A stretch of 64,000 nt of DNA, from positions 7,602,001 through 7,666,000 of the forward strand of contig NW_025062478.1 in assembly GCF_000002995.4 (NCBI RefSeq). Direction: 5' to 3'. The position numbers and the translations under genes were made by a program. Below, piece by piece: positions 50,853 through 64,000 of this stretch (its first letter is position 1; every line of letters starts with the position of its first letter). Origin of the DNA: Brugia malayi. Lineage: Eukaryota > Nematoda > Chromadorea > Rhabditida > Onchocercidae. The notes beneath the pieces are model-generated. The model was not told the origin of the DNA, searched no databases, and saw only the letters and a program-made list of their open reading frames with translations.

Positions 50853-53800
50853 ATGACGGAAAGTGATGAAGTGAATTCATACCACGGTTCTAGTTCATGT
50901 TGTTCTTCTCGGATACCACCTTTAAGTGATTCCGAACAGCGTTTATCTGAACCGGATGCACCAATCCATAATTCCGCGAATCTTAATCACTTCAACAGTG
51001 ATCATGTAAAAGTTATCCCATCATTACGCACAACAATCCCAGCTGGTTATAAATATCTTCAGGTTCAAACTCTTACAAAGGAGACGATCACACTTGCTGT
51101 ACATGTTAGTGTTTTATTTTCCCATTATATTTGAAGAGCGCTATTGGCATAATAAAGAAATATGTGTATACTTCCAAATTTTAACTAAACTGAATTTTTT
51201 CAGATCACATCTCTTCATAAGCAGTAATGTAAACATATGAAATTATTTTAGATTTCCACTCTATAACTTATTAAGTGTTCATAGAAAATGAATAGATTCA
51301 CTTTCTGGGATATGAAAAATTTGGCTCATTTAAGTGACTTAGCTCGAGCCAATGTACTTTCAGCTATTTATATTACTATCGTTTATTAACATGTGTGTTA
51401 AGAGGGAACTTTTGCCATAGTATGTCAGTGAATATATATATAAGATATATATACCAAGGTATTTTAATATATATACCAAAATATTTTTCGTCAAGAATTG
51501 ATACACTAAGTAAACCTAGTTTTTGACGATGATTTGATTTTTTAATTTGTTTCCGAGAAAAAGAATTTTCTTGTGAAAAGTAATGTCAAGAGTGATAAGC
51601 AGTAGCATTTTTTCATTTATTAGTGATACTTATTTGTATTGCATCCTATTGTTATTGCTGTTGAACAGTATTGTTGAAATAACTAGAATTAATTGCTGCA
51701 TCAGAAAATGAGTGTATCAAAAGCATTGGAGACAAATAGCGTCGTCCATTACAGAAGAATCATTAAGTATTTTTATTACTGATAGCAAACAGTTCGATCT
51801 CTTTGTTTGAGGATTCTTCTGGCCTAAAGCGTTGACAACTTCAAATAAATCCCTGTTTTTTCGTTATACCTAATTTTAAAACGAAATAATTTAGGAAAAA
51901 TGGTTTTCAGGTGAAATGTCGTGTGGAGGATGCATATTTATGTTGTTGTGCATATCTTGGTTTTGATGAAGAACGATTGTTTGGTTTGGCTCTCCGAACA
52001 CCTTCTGAAGGCATTGGTGGTGACCGACCCAGAAATGAATTTTTTTTTTTGGATCCAAGTCGGAAAATAGCAAAATATGCTCCGAAACAGTGGAAAATAT
52101 CGCATGCATGGGTTGGTGAAAATTAAAATTATTAGGCAATGGATCAAACTGTAAATATCTACACTTTGATTAGTGCATATTTTTCTCGTTTTTTTTTTCG
52201 AGATTTTGTGTTGGATGTGCTAATTATGTTTTGATGCTAGGGAAGTATTCCGCTTTTTTTCTCACAGCAGTGATCGACAGAATAGCCAACTCTAGAAATG
52301 TGAAACTATTACACTGATTTAAGTTTCTTTCCATGTACTCTCCTTTTGAAGGGGCTGTAATTGGTAGTTGTATTGCACTAACCCTCATTCAAGGCTTTGC
52401 TAATTTACCTGCAGTGATACTATTCATCCTTACGATTTACTTCCTTGCGATTTAGTTGTATTTGACTTTTATCATCCATTTCAAAGTTGAGTGCAATTTT
52501 TTTAATATAAATCAACACTGTTATTCTTACTAGAGAAATCTGACAATTAATAAATGATATGAGAATAAAGATTCATTTAATTTTAGAATACGGTTGTTGA
52601 AAGCCGCCCCTTTTTGGCTCTTCATCTTCGAGTACGCATATATGTGGACAAAGCGTATGTAATTGGGTGAGATGATGCATATATTACTTATTTGCGAACA
52701 ATTCAAATATTTTTTGCTATTTCTAACGCCTAATCATGCTTAGCCGTGTTCTAGGAGAACAGGGAGGAGCAATTTAATTAGGCTATAGACCTCCACAAGT
52801 ATAAATATTGCTTGTTGCAGTCAAATAAGCAAGCAAAATTCATAAGAAACAAATTTATGAAGTCATTTTTTTAAAAAGAAATTCCAAGTAGATTTCATTG
52901 GTTTATAGTAAGGACATGTTGAAATAAGCAAAGGTCCGTAAGATCCAGAATCTAAAATAATTTTTTGTTTTTTTTCGTTCTGATTTACTGTAGTAACAAA
53001 TAGAAATTTACAGATCCCCCACAACCCTCAGACATTATTACCTGCAGCTACGCGAAAATCTCCTAGATCAGTGGTCAGGTCCAAATTCAGTTGCTGAAGA
53101 GCGCTGCTGGGAACTTGCTGCATTAGCACTACATGCCGATGAAAATGGCAATGATCTGTTGTAATTATTTTCCTTTGATTTTTGTGCTTAACAAAATCCA
53201 GTCGAAATCAGACATTATAGTATCATTATGTCACTAAAAATATTACTATCAAAAAAATCATCAAAAGCACTTAATCTTCAAAGAAATAACATAATTTATA
53301 CGCTAAAGCTTGGCTGTTTGCATTTGTGAATATTTAATTTAAATCACTTCGGTTGAATATCGTTCTAAACTGTTCATTTTTTTCAAAATCAGCACTGCTA
53401 TTAGTTAATGTTCACTTAGGTTACTTTCATCTTCAATATTTGTTTCAGATCTTTCCGAGTTGAGCGATATTTTCCGCTTTGGGTGGTGAATGTTCACGGT
53501 CTGGATTTTGTAAGGCGTAACATACCTGCTGTACGCGAAGATCTCAAATCACGCTCAAGTAATGATGCAGTAATGGAATATTGCCAACAAGCTTCTCGGT
53601 AATCCTTTATCATCTTTCGCTTTTTTCTTAAATAATTAGAAATCGATATTGAATTTCAAAAGATTCATTGCATGATAATATGCTTGAATCCCATCGTTAT
53701 CAAATTTTGAAAAGAGATATACAGCAAATTTACAGTCAGTCTGCAATTTAATTTAAGAAAAAAGTGTTGTAAAATTTAACAGACCACCATTCGCGTTGAA

Positions 53801-56800
53801 CTGTCATTTATATGGACTGCGCAGGCATAAGATGGATACATTCGATAATGCAGTTATTGGTATTAGCCCAAAGTAAGTTTTTTTTTTTTTTGAAATAGAT
53901 TGTTAAAATCCTTCCTTTCTTGCTTATATTTCGATTTTTCAAATTATTAAACTTCCGGATATTTCTAGAGGGATCGAGACATCAGATGTAGGTAATGATG
54001 GAGAGAGAATTCCGCTGCGTAAGCTACAGTGGAATAGAATAGCAAAGTTAAGCTTTGATAGGCGGAAAGTAACAATAACTGGTCTGGATGGCGTTAGCTT
54101 GTCATTGTACACACAATTTGAGGACAAAGCTCGCTATTTGCTAGAATTTTGCAAAGCTTTCCACCAAGCGACTTTGTTTATCAACAATCATTCTACATTT
54201 CGTCAGAATCGTTCCAGTGAGTTCCTTTTATTAAACTAGTCGTCATTTTTATTAATTTCATTTTTGTTACACAATGTTTCCTTTCTGAAGCATTGAATTT
54301 TGAAATTTTAAAGCAGTGAAATATTGGTTACACACAAAGAAAAGGTTGTAATTTTAAGAATTCAGTAAATACTGTAAATCTCACTAAAACATATTTTTAT
54401 ATAAGCTATGCATATTCTTTTATATATGCATAGCTTGGAATATTTACTAGTTCAATGTATGTTATCTTTTTTGTTTAGCGAGCATAAATTCGCCGCTTTT
54501 CTGCAGCGATGATCGCTGCTTAGACGATGCACTCTACTCTCGACGTTCACTTAATTCACGTGCTTCCAGTAATAGCACATCAGGAGTTGTTTCTGACAAA
54601 CTAGGAAGCGAAGCAGATAAGGGTGATTTTACTAATTTTGTGATTTGGAAAAAGTTATTTACGATAAAGGCAAAAATTATGGTAACAATGTAAAATAAAG
54701 TTAATTTAAGCTAAATTCAAATATCTACAAAAATGAAACACGCTTTTAATTGATGTAAACTATTGATTTTATTGGAATAAATCTTGTTTCATAGAATAGT
54801 GTTCTTGAGCTGAGAAGAATGCATTTGTAGATTGTGAGTGGACAGATGCATGCGGTGTCGCATCGGATTGTTCATGTGAGGAAATACAACCTTTTACGGT
54901 GGAAGATCTAGCTGGAGAAATGCACAAGGCATCGATTCACGCAACCGCTGAAGCTGTTGACAGTACCCAGGATGAAGCAACAAGTATAGAGATCGATACT
55001 GTTGGCGTGGATCGTCCCAATACTTCCTCGTAAGCTTCCTTTTGTTGGAATTTTTGCATTCAGTGCATTGGTATGTTCCACAATTTGCCAGCTGATGTTT
55101 CGATTGTTTCGTCATCACCATTAAGCTAAACAGTGTATAGGATTCCTATGTGAAACAATTAGGAAATAATTTGCAATAGTTTTACAGTGAAACAAAGCAT
55201 ATATTTATACCAAGGATGCAAGCTGACAATGTTTTTTTGCATTTGTGAAGAATTGTCGCTTCCATTTCAATTTCTTAATATGTTTGACTTTTAAAAATGA
55301 TTTGAATTGGCAATGTGCAAAAAAGTTTTGGTAATCTCACATCTTTTTTTGAGTTGTCTTGTTTACTATTACAAAGAAATCTTGAAATAAGTTGCGACAG
55401 GAGAAGTAAAGAAGCAAATTCATCAAAAAAGGTTGTTGAAACGACAGATAAAAGGACAATTTCCGCTTCATGTTCCAGTTCTGTTAGAAGAAATGCAGCA
55501 TATGTAGAAGTGAGTCTTACTTTAAAGTTAAGTTTTATTTAAAATAGATCAGTATGAGTTCTATCTATTGACAACCAAATTGTTAGCTTCTATTTATTTA
55601 TCAGAAAGTGATGAATTCAGGAAGGCTGAAAGTTTTTACTATTCTGCGGTAAAAATTTTACAATGTTTGGATCTGCTCACTGTTGGTATGTGACTGAGCA
55701 AAAATTCAGATAGAGGACAAAGACGTAGCGGGAAATGCAGGTAATGTGCTGGGACCCATCTTGAAGAAGCATTCGTTTATAGACAGTGATGCAAATAGTG
55801 GCGCAAATAGTATTCTTATGCCAATAATCCAAGAAAAAGTAGATTCTTCTAGTCAAAAGGTTTGGTAAAGTTTATAACTTGTACTATTAGCTGTTTCACT
55901 CTTGAAGCTTAATGTAATAATCTCTCATAGATGTTCGGCATGAAATGATTTTTTTGTAAAGTATTTTTAAAACATTTCTGAAACTTGTTGTTTTTTATTC
56001 ATTTCTTAGTGCATTTAATGAATCTCATTTTAGGATTATTGCGATGAAATGGAAAAGACAGAATTAACAATGAATGTGGTCTTGAGACAACCTCCACAGT
56101 ATAATGAAACGTTAGAAGCTTTTCACACACAAAATAAGCTGCAGATTCCTTACCATCGATCAAATCCAAATTCAAACATAAAGTCAAAATGGATTACTGT
56201 GACTGGTGTCACTCCTTCCGGAGCTACTGTTTCATGTCCACTTGAAACGTCTACTGATCTCACTTCTTCTGAACCGAAACTACATTACCAGGTATTTTTT
56301 ATTTCTATTAATAACTTTAAAAAAATGACTTCTAATGCAACTTTAGAAAAAAGCAATATTCTACTCATTCTTCTAAAGCTACTAGTACAGTTACTGACGC
56401 CGTAGTTTTTCATTGGTTTCTCCTTTTCTGAGAAAAAAAGATGCTATTTTATAATGAATTTGTTCCTTGCAGATGTATACAAGGTCGGGATCCCCGTTAG
56501 CGTCAATGCCCACCACTTCATATCAGCTGCCAACAGTAGGATCATCATCACGTCCTTCACCCTCTTACACACCACCCATTATGCGTACGGGGGCCAGTGG
56601 TGGCTTATTTCAAAAACGTCATGGACAACGTGTACCCCATTCTACAGCAGTTCGGGGAATTAGTCGTGTACAAAGCATGCCGGCACATAATTCTCAGCAT
56701 TATGGTGATGATGTGAGTTCTTAGCTCTTTCGACAAATTTCTGTCAAATTTTATATAGCTATGAAAATTTTTCTCAGAAATTTTGAAGCTAAGCGAAGGT

Positions 56801-58748
56801 TTTTTCAAGTTTATAAAACGGAATAATTAAAGGATGAGTTCTCAATACCGTCGTCAACTGCAGTAACTTCAATTAAACATTCACAATCAGCGCCAGGAAC
56901 ACGATTTTCTGTTTATACAAAACAACCACCTCCTTATGAACATGCTGTCTTACAGGTATATACTTAAATTAAATTAGAAGCCCTAAGTGAAAAACTGACT
57001 GATCTGATTTGAAATATCTTTAAAAATAAGATATAATTCAAACTGTTTGACGTTAATTCGTATCACAGGAAGAAATAACTCTGAATAGCTGTATTTTAGG
57101 AAATTTAAAGAGTTAAAGGTTTTTATTTATAGCAAGCACGTGCACGTTATGCACAAAAGGGTGTAATGATGTGTCAAACGCATCCCAATAGCGCACCAAA
57201 AGATTTCTTGTCTCAAAAACATTTATGTACCAGTGATCAGGAAGAAATGACTCTGAATAGCCGTATCCGTCAATATCCAATGATGAGAGCTCTGTGGCAG
57301 GAGCATCAGCAAGGTAAACGAGAATGACATAAGCTCGTAATAGTTCATTAATGGAATTTTTTAAGCACGAAATAAAATTAAACGACTTTTTGCATAAATT
57401 GATCAATAAATTAAACTTTTCTTCAGGTTCTTGCGTTCAGTTAGCGACAAATGCAAACTCAACTATTACTCGACTTGGTGTACCATCAGTATCCAATCCA
57501 ATATTATCCTCACTGAATACTGTATTGGACGATGCCACAGCAGCTGACTCACAGTTGCAACGACCATCTTCATGTCAGGAACTTTCATCATCCGTCTTGC
57601 TTACAACATCATCACACCTTACCTCAACCACCCACGATTCTCGGCCAACGGCAGTGTACGCAACACGGCCATCCACTAGCTGGACACCAGTATATCATCG
57701 AGAACTTTATGTACCAGACCTTTCACCACCCTCCTGCTGTTATTATTCACCATTTGCTGCTGGTCGAAATCAAATGAGGTTAATGTTTTCATTTTCGTCA
57801 CTTTCACTTTCTCGTTTATTAAATATTATCACCTTGTCAATACTATTAATGAAAACCATACCTTATTTTTCACCAGTTGTTTGGATTATACTCCAGTTCT
57901 AGCTCTTATTAGACCTGTAGGCGATATCATAATATCATAGTACGCTAACCACATTTCATAAAGTCATTAAATTTTATAATACATTGATTCTGATTTCACT
58001 AAAGACTAAACCAATGTAAATGAAAGAAATACCTTGCGACGCCTCTCATTTTTGCGTTAAATGTGCTGATGGTTTGACCGTTGTTTGGTTCCTGAGGTCC
58101 TCTTCCCTTACTTTCTTCGACAGTAAAGATGTCGTGTTCTACTACTGGATCAATTTGTATTACATTATAAAAGCAAATATAAGAGACGATTACAAGTAAA
58201 GGATTAATCTCTGAATTTATTTTTGACTGATTTTGAATTTTCATATTAAGGAAGTCCTACTGTGGGTTCTTGCTTAGAAAAATCTTTCCTTGGAATCATT
58301 TTGGATGACAAGGTATTTCAAATTAAGCTCATAGTGATCTCCGTCAAGAGTTCTTGGTAGGGTTGCAGTGCTTGTAATCTACAAGCAAAAAAGTACTACT
58401 TAGTCACATTGTCTTTTGCAATTGTTTCGCATAGTTTGAACATTTGCAGAGCAGGACGAGCAGTCCGAGACAATGAGAAATCGCAAAAGAGTGGATATAC
58501 TTGTCCGCTGATACCAGTGTGTGAGGAGTGCATGCTTGTCTAAGTCAAATCTCGAGATTCAAAAAAAAAAAAAATTAATTTGAACATTTTCTCCATTCCA
58601 TGGCTATTGTTGCTCTACATATATATTATTTACATTCAGTTGGATTATGTCACATTCGGTGTTGGATTTGCCACCGCCGCCGCCCTATCCGCCACCGCGA
58701 TGTCCACCTTCACCTGCAGCAACAAATAATGCGCAAATGGTTGCTTGA
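50853..58748 (+). CDS. FERM-domain scaffold with three PPxY motifs (Expanded/FRMD6-like)
   Basis: Seventeen exons: 50853-51104, 51911-52111, 52587-52654, 53014-53160, 53449-53598, 53783-53872, 53969-54216, 54479-54622, 54831-55029, 55377-55509, 55710-55859, 56034-56291, 56473-56712, 56833-56955, 57133-57313, 57427-57778, 58640-58748; 1014 aa, all phases agreeing. Residues about 66-375 are a FERM domain: F1 with LDPSRKIAKYAPKQW, F2 with LHLRVRIYV and YYLQLRENLLDQW, F3 with LRKLQWNRIAKLSFDRRKV. The KYAPK-W and linker text resemble the Expanded/FRMD6 group. The remaining ~640 residues are Ser/Thr/Pro-rich and include PPQY (614-617), PPPY (792-795) and PPPPPY (990-995), each fitting the PPxY ligand of WW domains. 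FERM scaffolds sit under the plasma membrane. In flies, Expanded uses PPxY motifs to bind Yorkie in Hippo signalling. That role here is inference. An alternative last exon is described in the findings. Confidence 0.85.
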
Positions 58749-61700
58749 CTGGCGTGCGTACGATTTTATGCATTTTTACAAAAATCGCATCGTTAGATTT
58801 TGTAGAAAGATGTGTGATTTTTACTTTAGATTCATATTACGGTTTATTATTCCTTAATTTAGTTGTTCAATTTAGAAGAACCAGAAAATATCGAGATGAA
58901 TAAGCCAACTTCATTGTTCATGTTTATTCAGTATGGTTTCAACTTGGTGAAGATTTAGTAAAAATTTGGTGTAAATTTGGATTCGCTCACTTCTTCCTTG
59001 ACATTTCAATATAGCTATGATCGACGAGCTGTCTCATTCTGAGACTGTTTTTCGTACTGACAATTATTTAATTTTGTTTATTTACTGCCGCATGTGGTGA
59101 TTTTTCCCATCTTCTAAATATAGGCCACTCAATTTTTGATTGTAGCAGTAAGTTTATGGACTCAGTACTGAAGTGAACTAACCACTCACTTAGTTTTAAA
59201 CTTGCTACCATATTATTTTTGCTTGTTGTGTCGATAGATCACCACAGTGTTTTATAGCTAGTTGCTTCTTTTTGATGGATAGATGGATGTGAAATAAGTA
59301 GAAAGCGGCAGTGCAATCATCCTCTTTTATCATTACATCCATCCGTAGTACAGAGTTTAAAATCGTGCCACTTATTTGATGCTGCCATTATTTGTCAGTG
59401 GTTAAATCGTCAGTATCTTCCTCTTTGAATGTACATTCCGCTTCCGCTTCTATTTCACTTCTTTCACTTTTCTTATATCTCTTCTCCTTCCTTTCTTCAA
59501 ATGCACTAATCATTTGAATAGAATTTTCAGGTGCGTAGAACTTTTGTTAATTTAATAGAATCAAACATGCATTTCAATTCATGTTTCTTTGATGTATATT
59601 TTTTTGATTTATGTTCTTTAGTAATTTGTCTGTGATGTCCCCTTTATCAGTCAAATTAAACTTGTGATTAAATAATAAAATATTGCCATTAAAGTTGCTA
59701 TATGCTTTTCGTTTAAATTTAATCAGTTCATTATATCCAGCATGAGGAATTTATTTTTGTATCATTTTCTCGAGATAAAAGGAAAGAGGATGAAAGAAAA
59801 CCATTTTTAGATTGAGAAGTTGAACTAGAGTTGTTTGATTAAAGGCTAACAAGAAATAGTAGTAAATAGTTTTTGAAATACTGTGATCAGATTCAGTGAG
59901 CAAACGAGAATTAGCTTGTGTATTAAAATGCCTCGTCGAAGAGAATACGTTTGTCCATCACATCTGATTATTAACTGGTTGTATCAAATTTGTTTCAATT
60001 CAAACTGCAAATTTCATTCGAGCTACTAACGAAGGAAGAAATTTTATCAAATGGAAAGTTTGCATAGTTTTTGAATTAAGTGGGTCATCAGATTTGGGGC
60101 TTTCTGGGTGTTTTGAATTGAAACATCAAAGTATAATTAAAATAGTAACCAGTTCATTTTTAATGGAAAGGAAATATGACAACGGCTTGTTCCTTGAAAA
60201 GATAACTATAAAGTTCGCTGTTAAGAAACAAAGGGCATTATCTGCGTTCATTAGTTTTTGAATTTTCTTTTTTTAAATTGAAAATATCCTTGCAACTAAT
60301 TTCTATTCCCAGTTTTTGATTGTAAATGTTGCGTTTGGATCTAGTAGATAACAGAAAAGGAACAGAAATATCATGACACCAATTTGACTTACTTTAGTCT
60401 TACCTTTTTCTTTTGCTTATGTGTAGGTGTGCTTGACTTACTTTCATATATTGTTGCGCTTAATTCACTAATGGAACAGAAATTTTCATTCTTCAGTTCG
60501 ATATTTTAATTTTGTTTTCTTTTTCAAATCTAACACAGAATGTGTTATTCATAAGTTTTTACTGAGAGAGAATTTATTTTTTTCTCCTTTTCTTTATTAA
60601 TCCGATTATTTAATATTTCGAAATATTCTGCGAATTCTTGAGAGGAAGGTATTAAAAAGTGATTGTGATATTGCTTGTTTGTTGACAATTCTGGAAATCT
60701 TCATTTCCCAATGTGCAAAATTTGATGAAAAAAAAAAGCTAAAGGAAGAAAATCTAAGAGTTTATGCTTCTTTATAAATTTCTATTTATTAGTTTTAAAG
60801 CAGTAATGATTTTGCAAAGTAAAATTTTTGGAGACAGTTATCAAATATGAACAGCAGAAGGAGTTGATGTATCCGGGGATTAGATTAATTGACATATACT
60901 GCTAGGGAGCGGAAAAAAAAATCTGTTTTCAGTTGTTTCAGGAATGGAATGACGTTTTGAATATCAGAATATTTAATAACACATCTCCTTTATCAGACTT
61001 TTAAAATATTAATTTAGAGTGGACATAGGAACTGAGGTAGTGGCCATTTTATGCTTCTTTACAAATTTGATATTAGTATAATTAATATAGGAAAATTATG
61101 TCCAAAGCTATTAATATAGGCTTGAGGCATGATTTCCCTTTATTAGTAGTTTTTAAATATGATTTGCTTTTGTATATGACAAATTTCAATGCATTTCACT
61201 TCATCCTATATTTTTTTTATAGTTTTTTAAATCAGTTCTTATATTCACCCGCATTTATTTTTCTTGACAATTCTTCCTTAGTTACTTTAGTTTATTCAAG
61301 TCTTTTCTTGTATTTAACGTCAAACTTCAACTGTTCCATTTCCGCATTGCTGCAGAATAAAAAGTCTTTTCCAATAATTAGAATTTTATGCAATGCATTC
61401 AAAGTTTTTTGAATTCTGAAAAAATATTTTCAAATAGAGCAAGCTAAAGAAAATTTTAACTAAAAATGTAAGGAGAGGATATAAGCATAGGTAATAAATT
61501 TTTTTTAAAAATAGAGAAAGCTTTCTATATTAGACTAAAGTTTATTGCACACAACACAATCCTGCTTAGTAATTAATTCTAGTTGAAAAGATTTTAATTA
61601 AAATTCCCAAAGAAGTGCTTGAAGTTTTTTTTCTTGAATGTTCACTCACACACACACACATAAGATGAAGTTTAAAGATTTAGAGAGAATGCCTTGAACA

Positions 61701-63043
61701 AAATCATTTGATCATTATCAATCACAATACGGTGATTGATTCATCGTATACTGAAGTAAAATATCCCAAATTAGTCTGACAATAAATATTAGGAGACGAC
61801 TTTTGTTGCATTTTTTATTTGAAATACCAAATATTACATCCAATTTTCAAAATTCAATCTTTATTTCATTGTCGTAAATAAACGATCCATTCAAAAAGAT
61901 TAGTGACAAAAAGTAAACAAAGTTGCATGTCAAATAAAAACATTGGTGAGGAAACAAAATGGATTTTATCCTTCTGATATAATTATTGCAGATTCAAGGC
62001 ATTTACTTTATTCATGGAATCAGTAAACATTGTCCTGAAATGCCTGCCACAAAGTGTCATATTTTCTAATAAGATTTAGTTGATTCACAGTTCCATGTGT
62101 AACATTGATTTAAATTAAAAGAAAGCGCAAAAGCCCAAGGCTTACAAAAAATGCTAGATTGCAACTCCAGAAACAATAAATGTAATCCTATTAACCTCAA
62201 TAATTATTCTCCAGTGATGCTTCAGTAGCGGCAAAAAAAAAATGGAAATTGAAGGGAAACAAAACCTATTCAAGAACCAAAAGTCAATTATACTTCATTC
62301 TAATAACATGAAAAGAATTCAACTGCTTGGTGCATCATCCGACATTCCAAAGCTAGCAAAATTGCAATTTGATCTTTTGCCTTACTTTTTTTTCACAAAA
62401 ACTAAAATATAAATAATAAGGTAAGTTTGTTCCTGAATTTAACTTTAAAAAAAACACATAGATATATAGTTGGAAGGAGAAATTAATTTTGAAATGAGAA
62501 ATGAAATAGTTAAGATATTAAATTGTCATTAGCATTCTTCTATTTAATTATCAGTGTACTATTCCAACTAATTGAAACAATGCTTTTATGCTGCGTACTT
62601 TTATCTGTAAGATAATAGCAACTAAATATGGTATTACTGTCGCCGCTGATAGTGACCGAACATACAGCTAACTGCAAAGAATTTAATTTTATTATTTGTT
62701 TTTATTCTGATACTTGCAGGATAATAAAATTTTATTTCAAGCATTTTTCAAAGAAAATAAAATCTTAACTCAAACATTGTAATGAGTATGATCTGCTTAA
62801 ACTGGAAAATAACTAAAATGGAAAATTACTAAAAAAAGAATTTATCGAAATTTGTCGAAATATCGCTCAAATGGAACCGATGAGTAACAGTAGCAATGAT
62901 GAAACTTCAATAGTAACTTACTTCATTTACGTAGCACCTTTTTAATGTAGAGGGATGCTAAATTTGAAAGAGTATGCCGCCAAGATTTTTGCTTACTCTC
63001 AGAACAATTTTTTTGTTTTTTTAGTAATTTAGGTAAATAAAAT
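58749..63043. other. 4.3 kb without a recognisable gene
   Basis: AT-rich sequence with T runs and a CA repeat near 61647-61660. It probably includes the 3' UTR of the FERM gene. A - strand acceptor followed by a short open frame to a stop near 61995-62037 (MFTDSMNKVNALNLQ) could be a terminal exon of the gene entering from the right, but it is too short to call. Confidence 0.4.
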
Positions 63044-63766
63044 TTATACTACAATTGCTAATATTATCCATCCATCATATTGTTGGTGATCAGCTCTGAT
63101 TCTGAAAAGAGTATGGTGGACAGCCGTCTGCAATCTTCTACCTGTTTTCAATTTCTCAACGTTTGCAAAATTTTCATTGAATCCAACAATTCCTAGAAAT
63201 TCGTTTCACTTTTAATTAGTACTAATTAGTACAACTTCTTACTTAGTGAGGTCAGAAAAGATAATAAATTGACAGACAATATAATATTTTATAACACAAT
63301 ATCAAATGATATTTAATTGTTTATTTGGCATAAAATTTGTAGAGAACTGAATTCAATTCCAATTCCACTAATTAATTTGTTTAATATTCAAAAAATCAAA
63401 ACGAAAGCTTCAAAACTCAATAGTGATTTCATGATTTTTTTCGTTTTATTCGTCAAAAAGATCATTAAGAAATATAAATATTTTTCTTTGGAAAGAGGAA
63501 ATGAATTCCAAGTTCTGATTTAATCTTTTTGCATAAATTAAAGGCGTTGACAAAGTTATACTGTGGTTTACATAACAAAACAGTCCATCCAGCAACTTAT
63601 TAATATGCAATTTATTACCTAGTACCATCAATTGTCCATCGCAGAATGAAATAACATCGCTTCGAATGGATATTTTTTCAGTTTTTAAATTCTTTTGTTT
63701 TCTTCTTTTATTACTGGTAATAACTTTCAGTTGATTAAAATTAAAAGATTTTTTTCGTGTAATCGG
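63044..63766 (-). CDS. 3' part of a - strand gene of unknown function (partial)
   Basis: Two - strand exons join in frame. One is open from 63766 down to a GTAATA donor at 63618/63619 (KISIRSDVISFCDGQLMVLG) with an undetermined 5' edge. The other runs 63192-63044 after a TTCTAG acceptor (IVGFNENFANVEKLKTGRRL) and ends in TAA. The phase (one base left, two bases taken) matches exactly. The text DGQLMVLGG recalls a Kelch-type strand but is far too short to assign. The gene would continue beyond the right edge of the window, and further 3' exons cannot be excluded. Confidence 0.4.
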
Positions 63767-64000
63767 TCATATTTTCAGTTTATCTGAATTTAATTTATTG
63801 ATTTTTGGTTTGAAATTTCATCAGGTGTTGCCTAACATTCCAGAAATGAAATTTTAAAAGGTTTTTCAATCATTGCATTTTTATTAGTAAGCTTTGAAAT
63901 TTTTAAGAAACAATTGTGCTTTTCTTCGTATAATCAAGAACACTGTTTTTTGTTCTTTGCTTTTTTGCTTCACATAACGAATTCAATGTTTTTTAAGATG

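Noticed and set aside
51440..51490. AT-rich duplicated ATATATACCAA segments in the first FERM-gene intron
   Set aside because: Simple-sequence slippage, no larger structure.
54403..54436. 13 bp inverted repeat (AAGCTATGCATAT) in a FERM-gene intron
   Set aside because: Short arms in AT-rich DNA; could arise by chance and has no neighbour features.
61098..61412. + strand frame of 104 codons rich in Phe, Leu and Tyr
   Set aside because: Hydrophobic composition follows from T-rich DNA; no splice sites or leader acceptor in context.

Overview
The window looks like nuclear DNA of a parasitic nematode, most likely a filarial or related spirurid. This is inferred from the strongly AT-rich sequence, short introns with GT..AG borders and T-rich acceptors ending in CAG/TAG, an AG acceptor a few to about 50 bases upstream of nearly every start codon (as expected for spliced-leader trans-splicing), a short interstitial run of the nematode telomere hexamer, and the protein types found. 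No Wolbachia or mitochondrial segment is intact. All gene models below were assembled by hand; every internal splice keeps the reading frame, which is the main support for them.

Left part (1-20 kb): a complete + strand FKBP-type immunophilin with TPR repeats (585-3182). It is followed by a decayed coding relic (3690-4183) and then three - strand genes: a secreted Ly6/uPAR-like protein (4845-5638), an acidic protein with a possible protein phosphatase 1 docking motif (6822-9706), and a second Ly6/uPAR-like protein (11201-11828). Some 8 kb without a recognisable gene follows; it holds homopolymers, short tandem duplications and one strong G-quadruplex-type tract.

Middle (20-40 kb): a long - strand gene for the Golgi adaptor ACBD3/GCP60 (20215-35068, 10 exons). 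A complete + strand F-box/LRR gene (26601-30094) is nested inside its 7 kb fifth intron. ACBD3 is divergent from a + strand TAF10 gene (35728-36685), and downstream of TAF10 lies a seryl-tRNA synthetase-like protein that has lost its catalytic signature residues (37279-40385).

Right part (40-64 kb): a 10 kb gene-poor stretch with a second decayed coding relic (42328-42731), then a large + strand FERM-domain gene (50853-58748, 17 exons, 1014 aa). It resembles the Expanded/FRMD6 class and carries three PPxY motifs in its tail. A phase-compatible alternative last exon would replace the third PPxY motif with a CaaX-like end. About 4 kb of apparently empty sequence and the 3' end of a - strand gene close the window.

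The genes do not form one pathway. The most interesting points are the PPxY-bearing FERM protein with its two possible C termini, the catalytically dead SerRS relative, the paired Ly6-like genes, and the two relics of former coding sequence.
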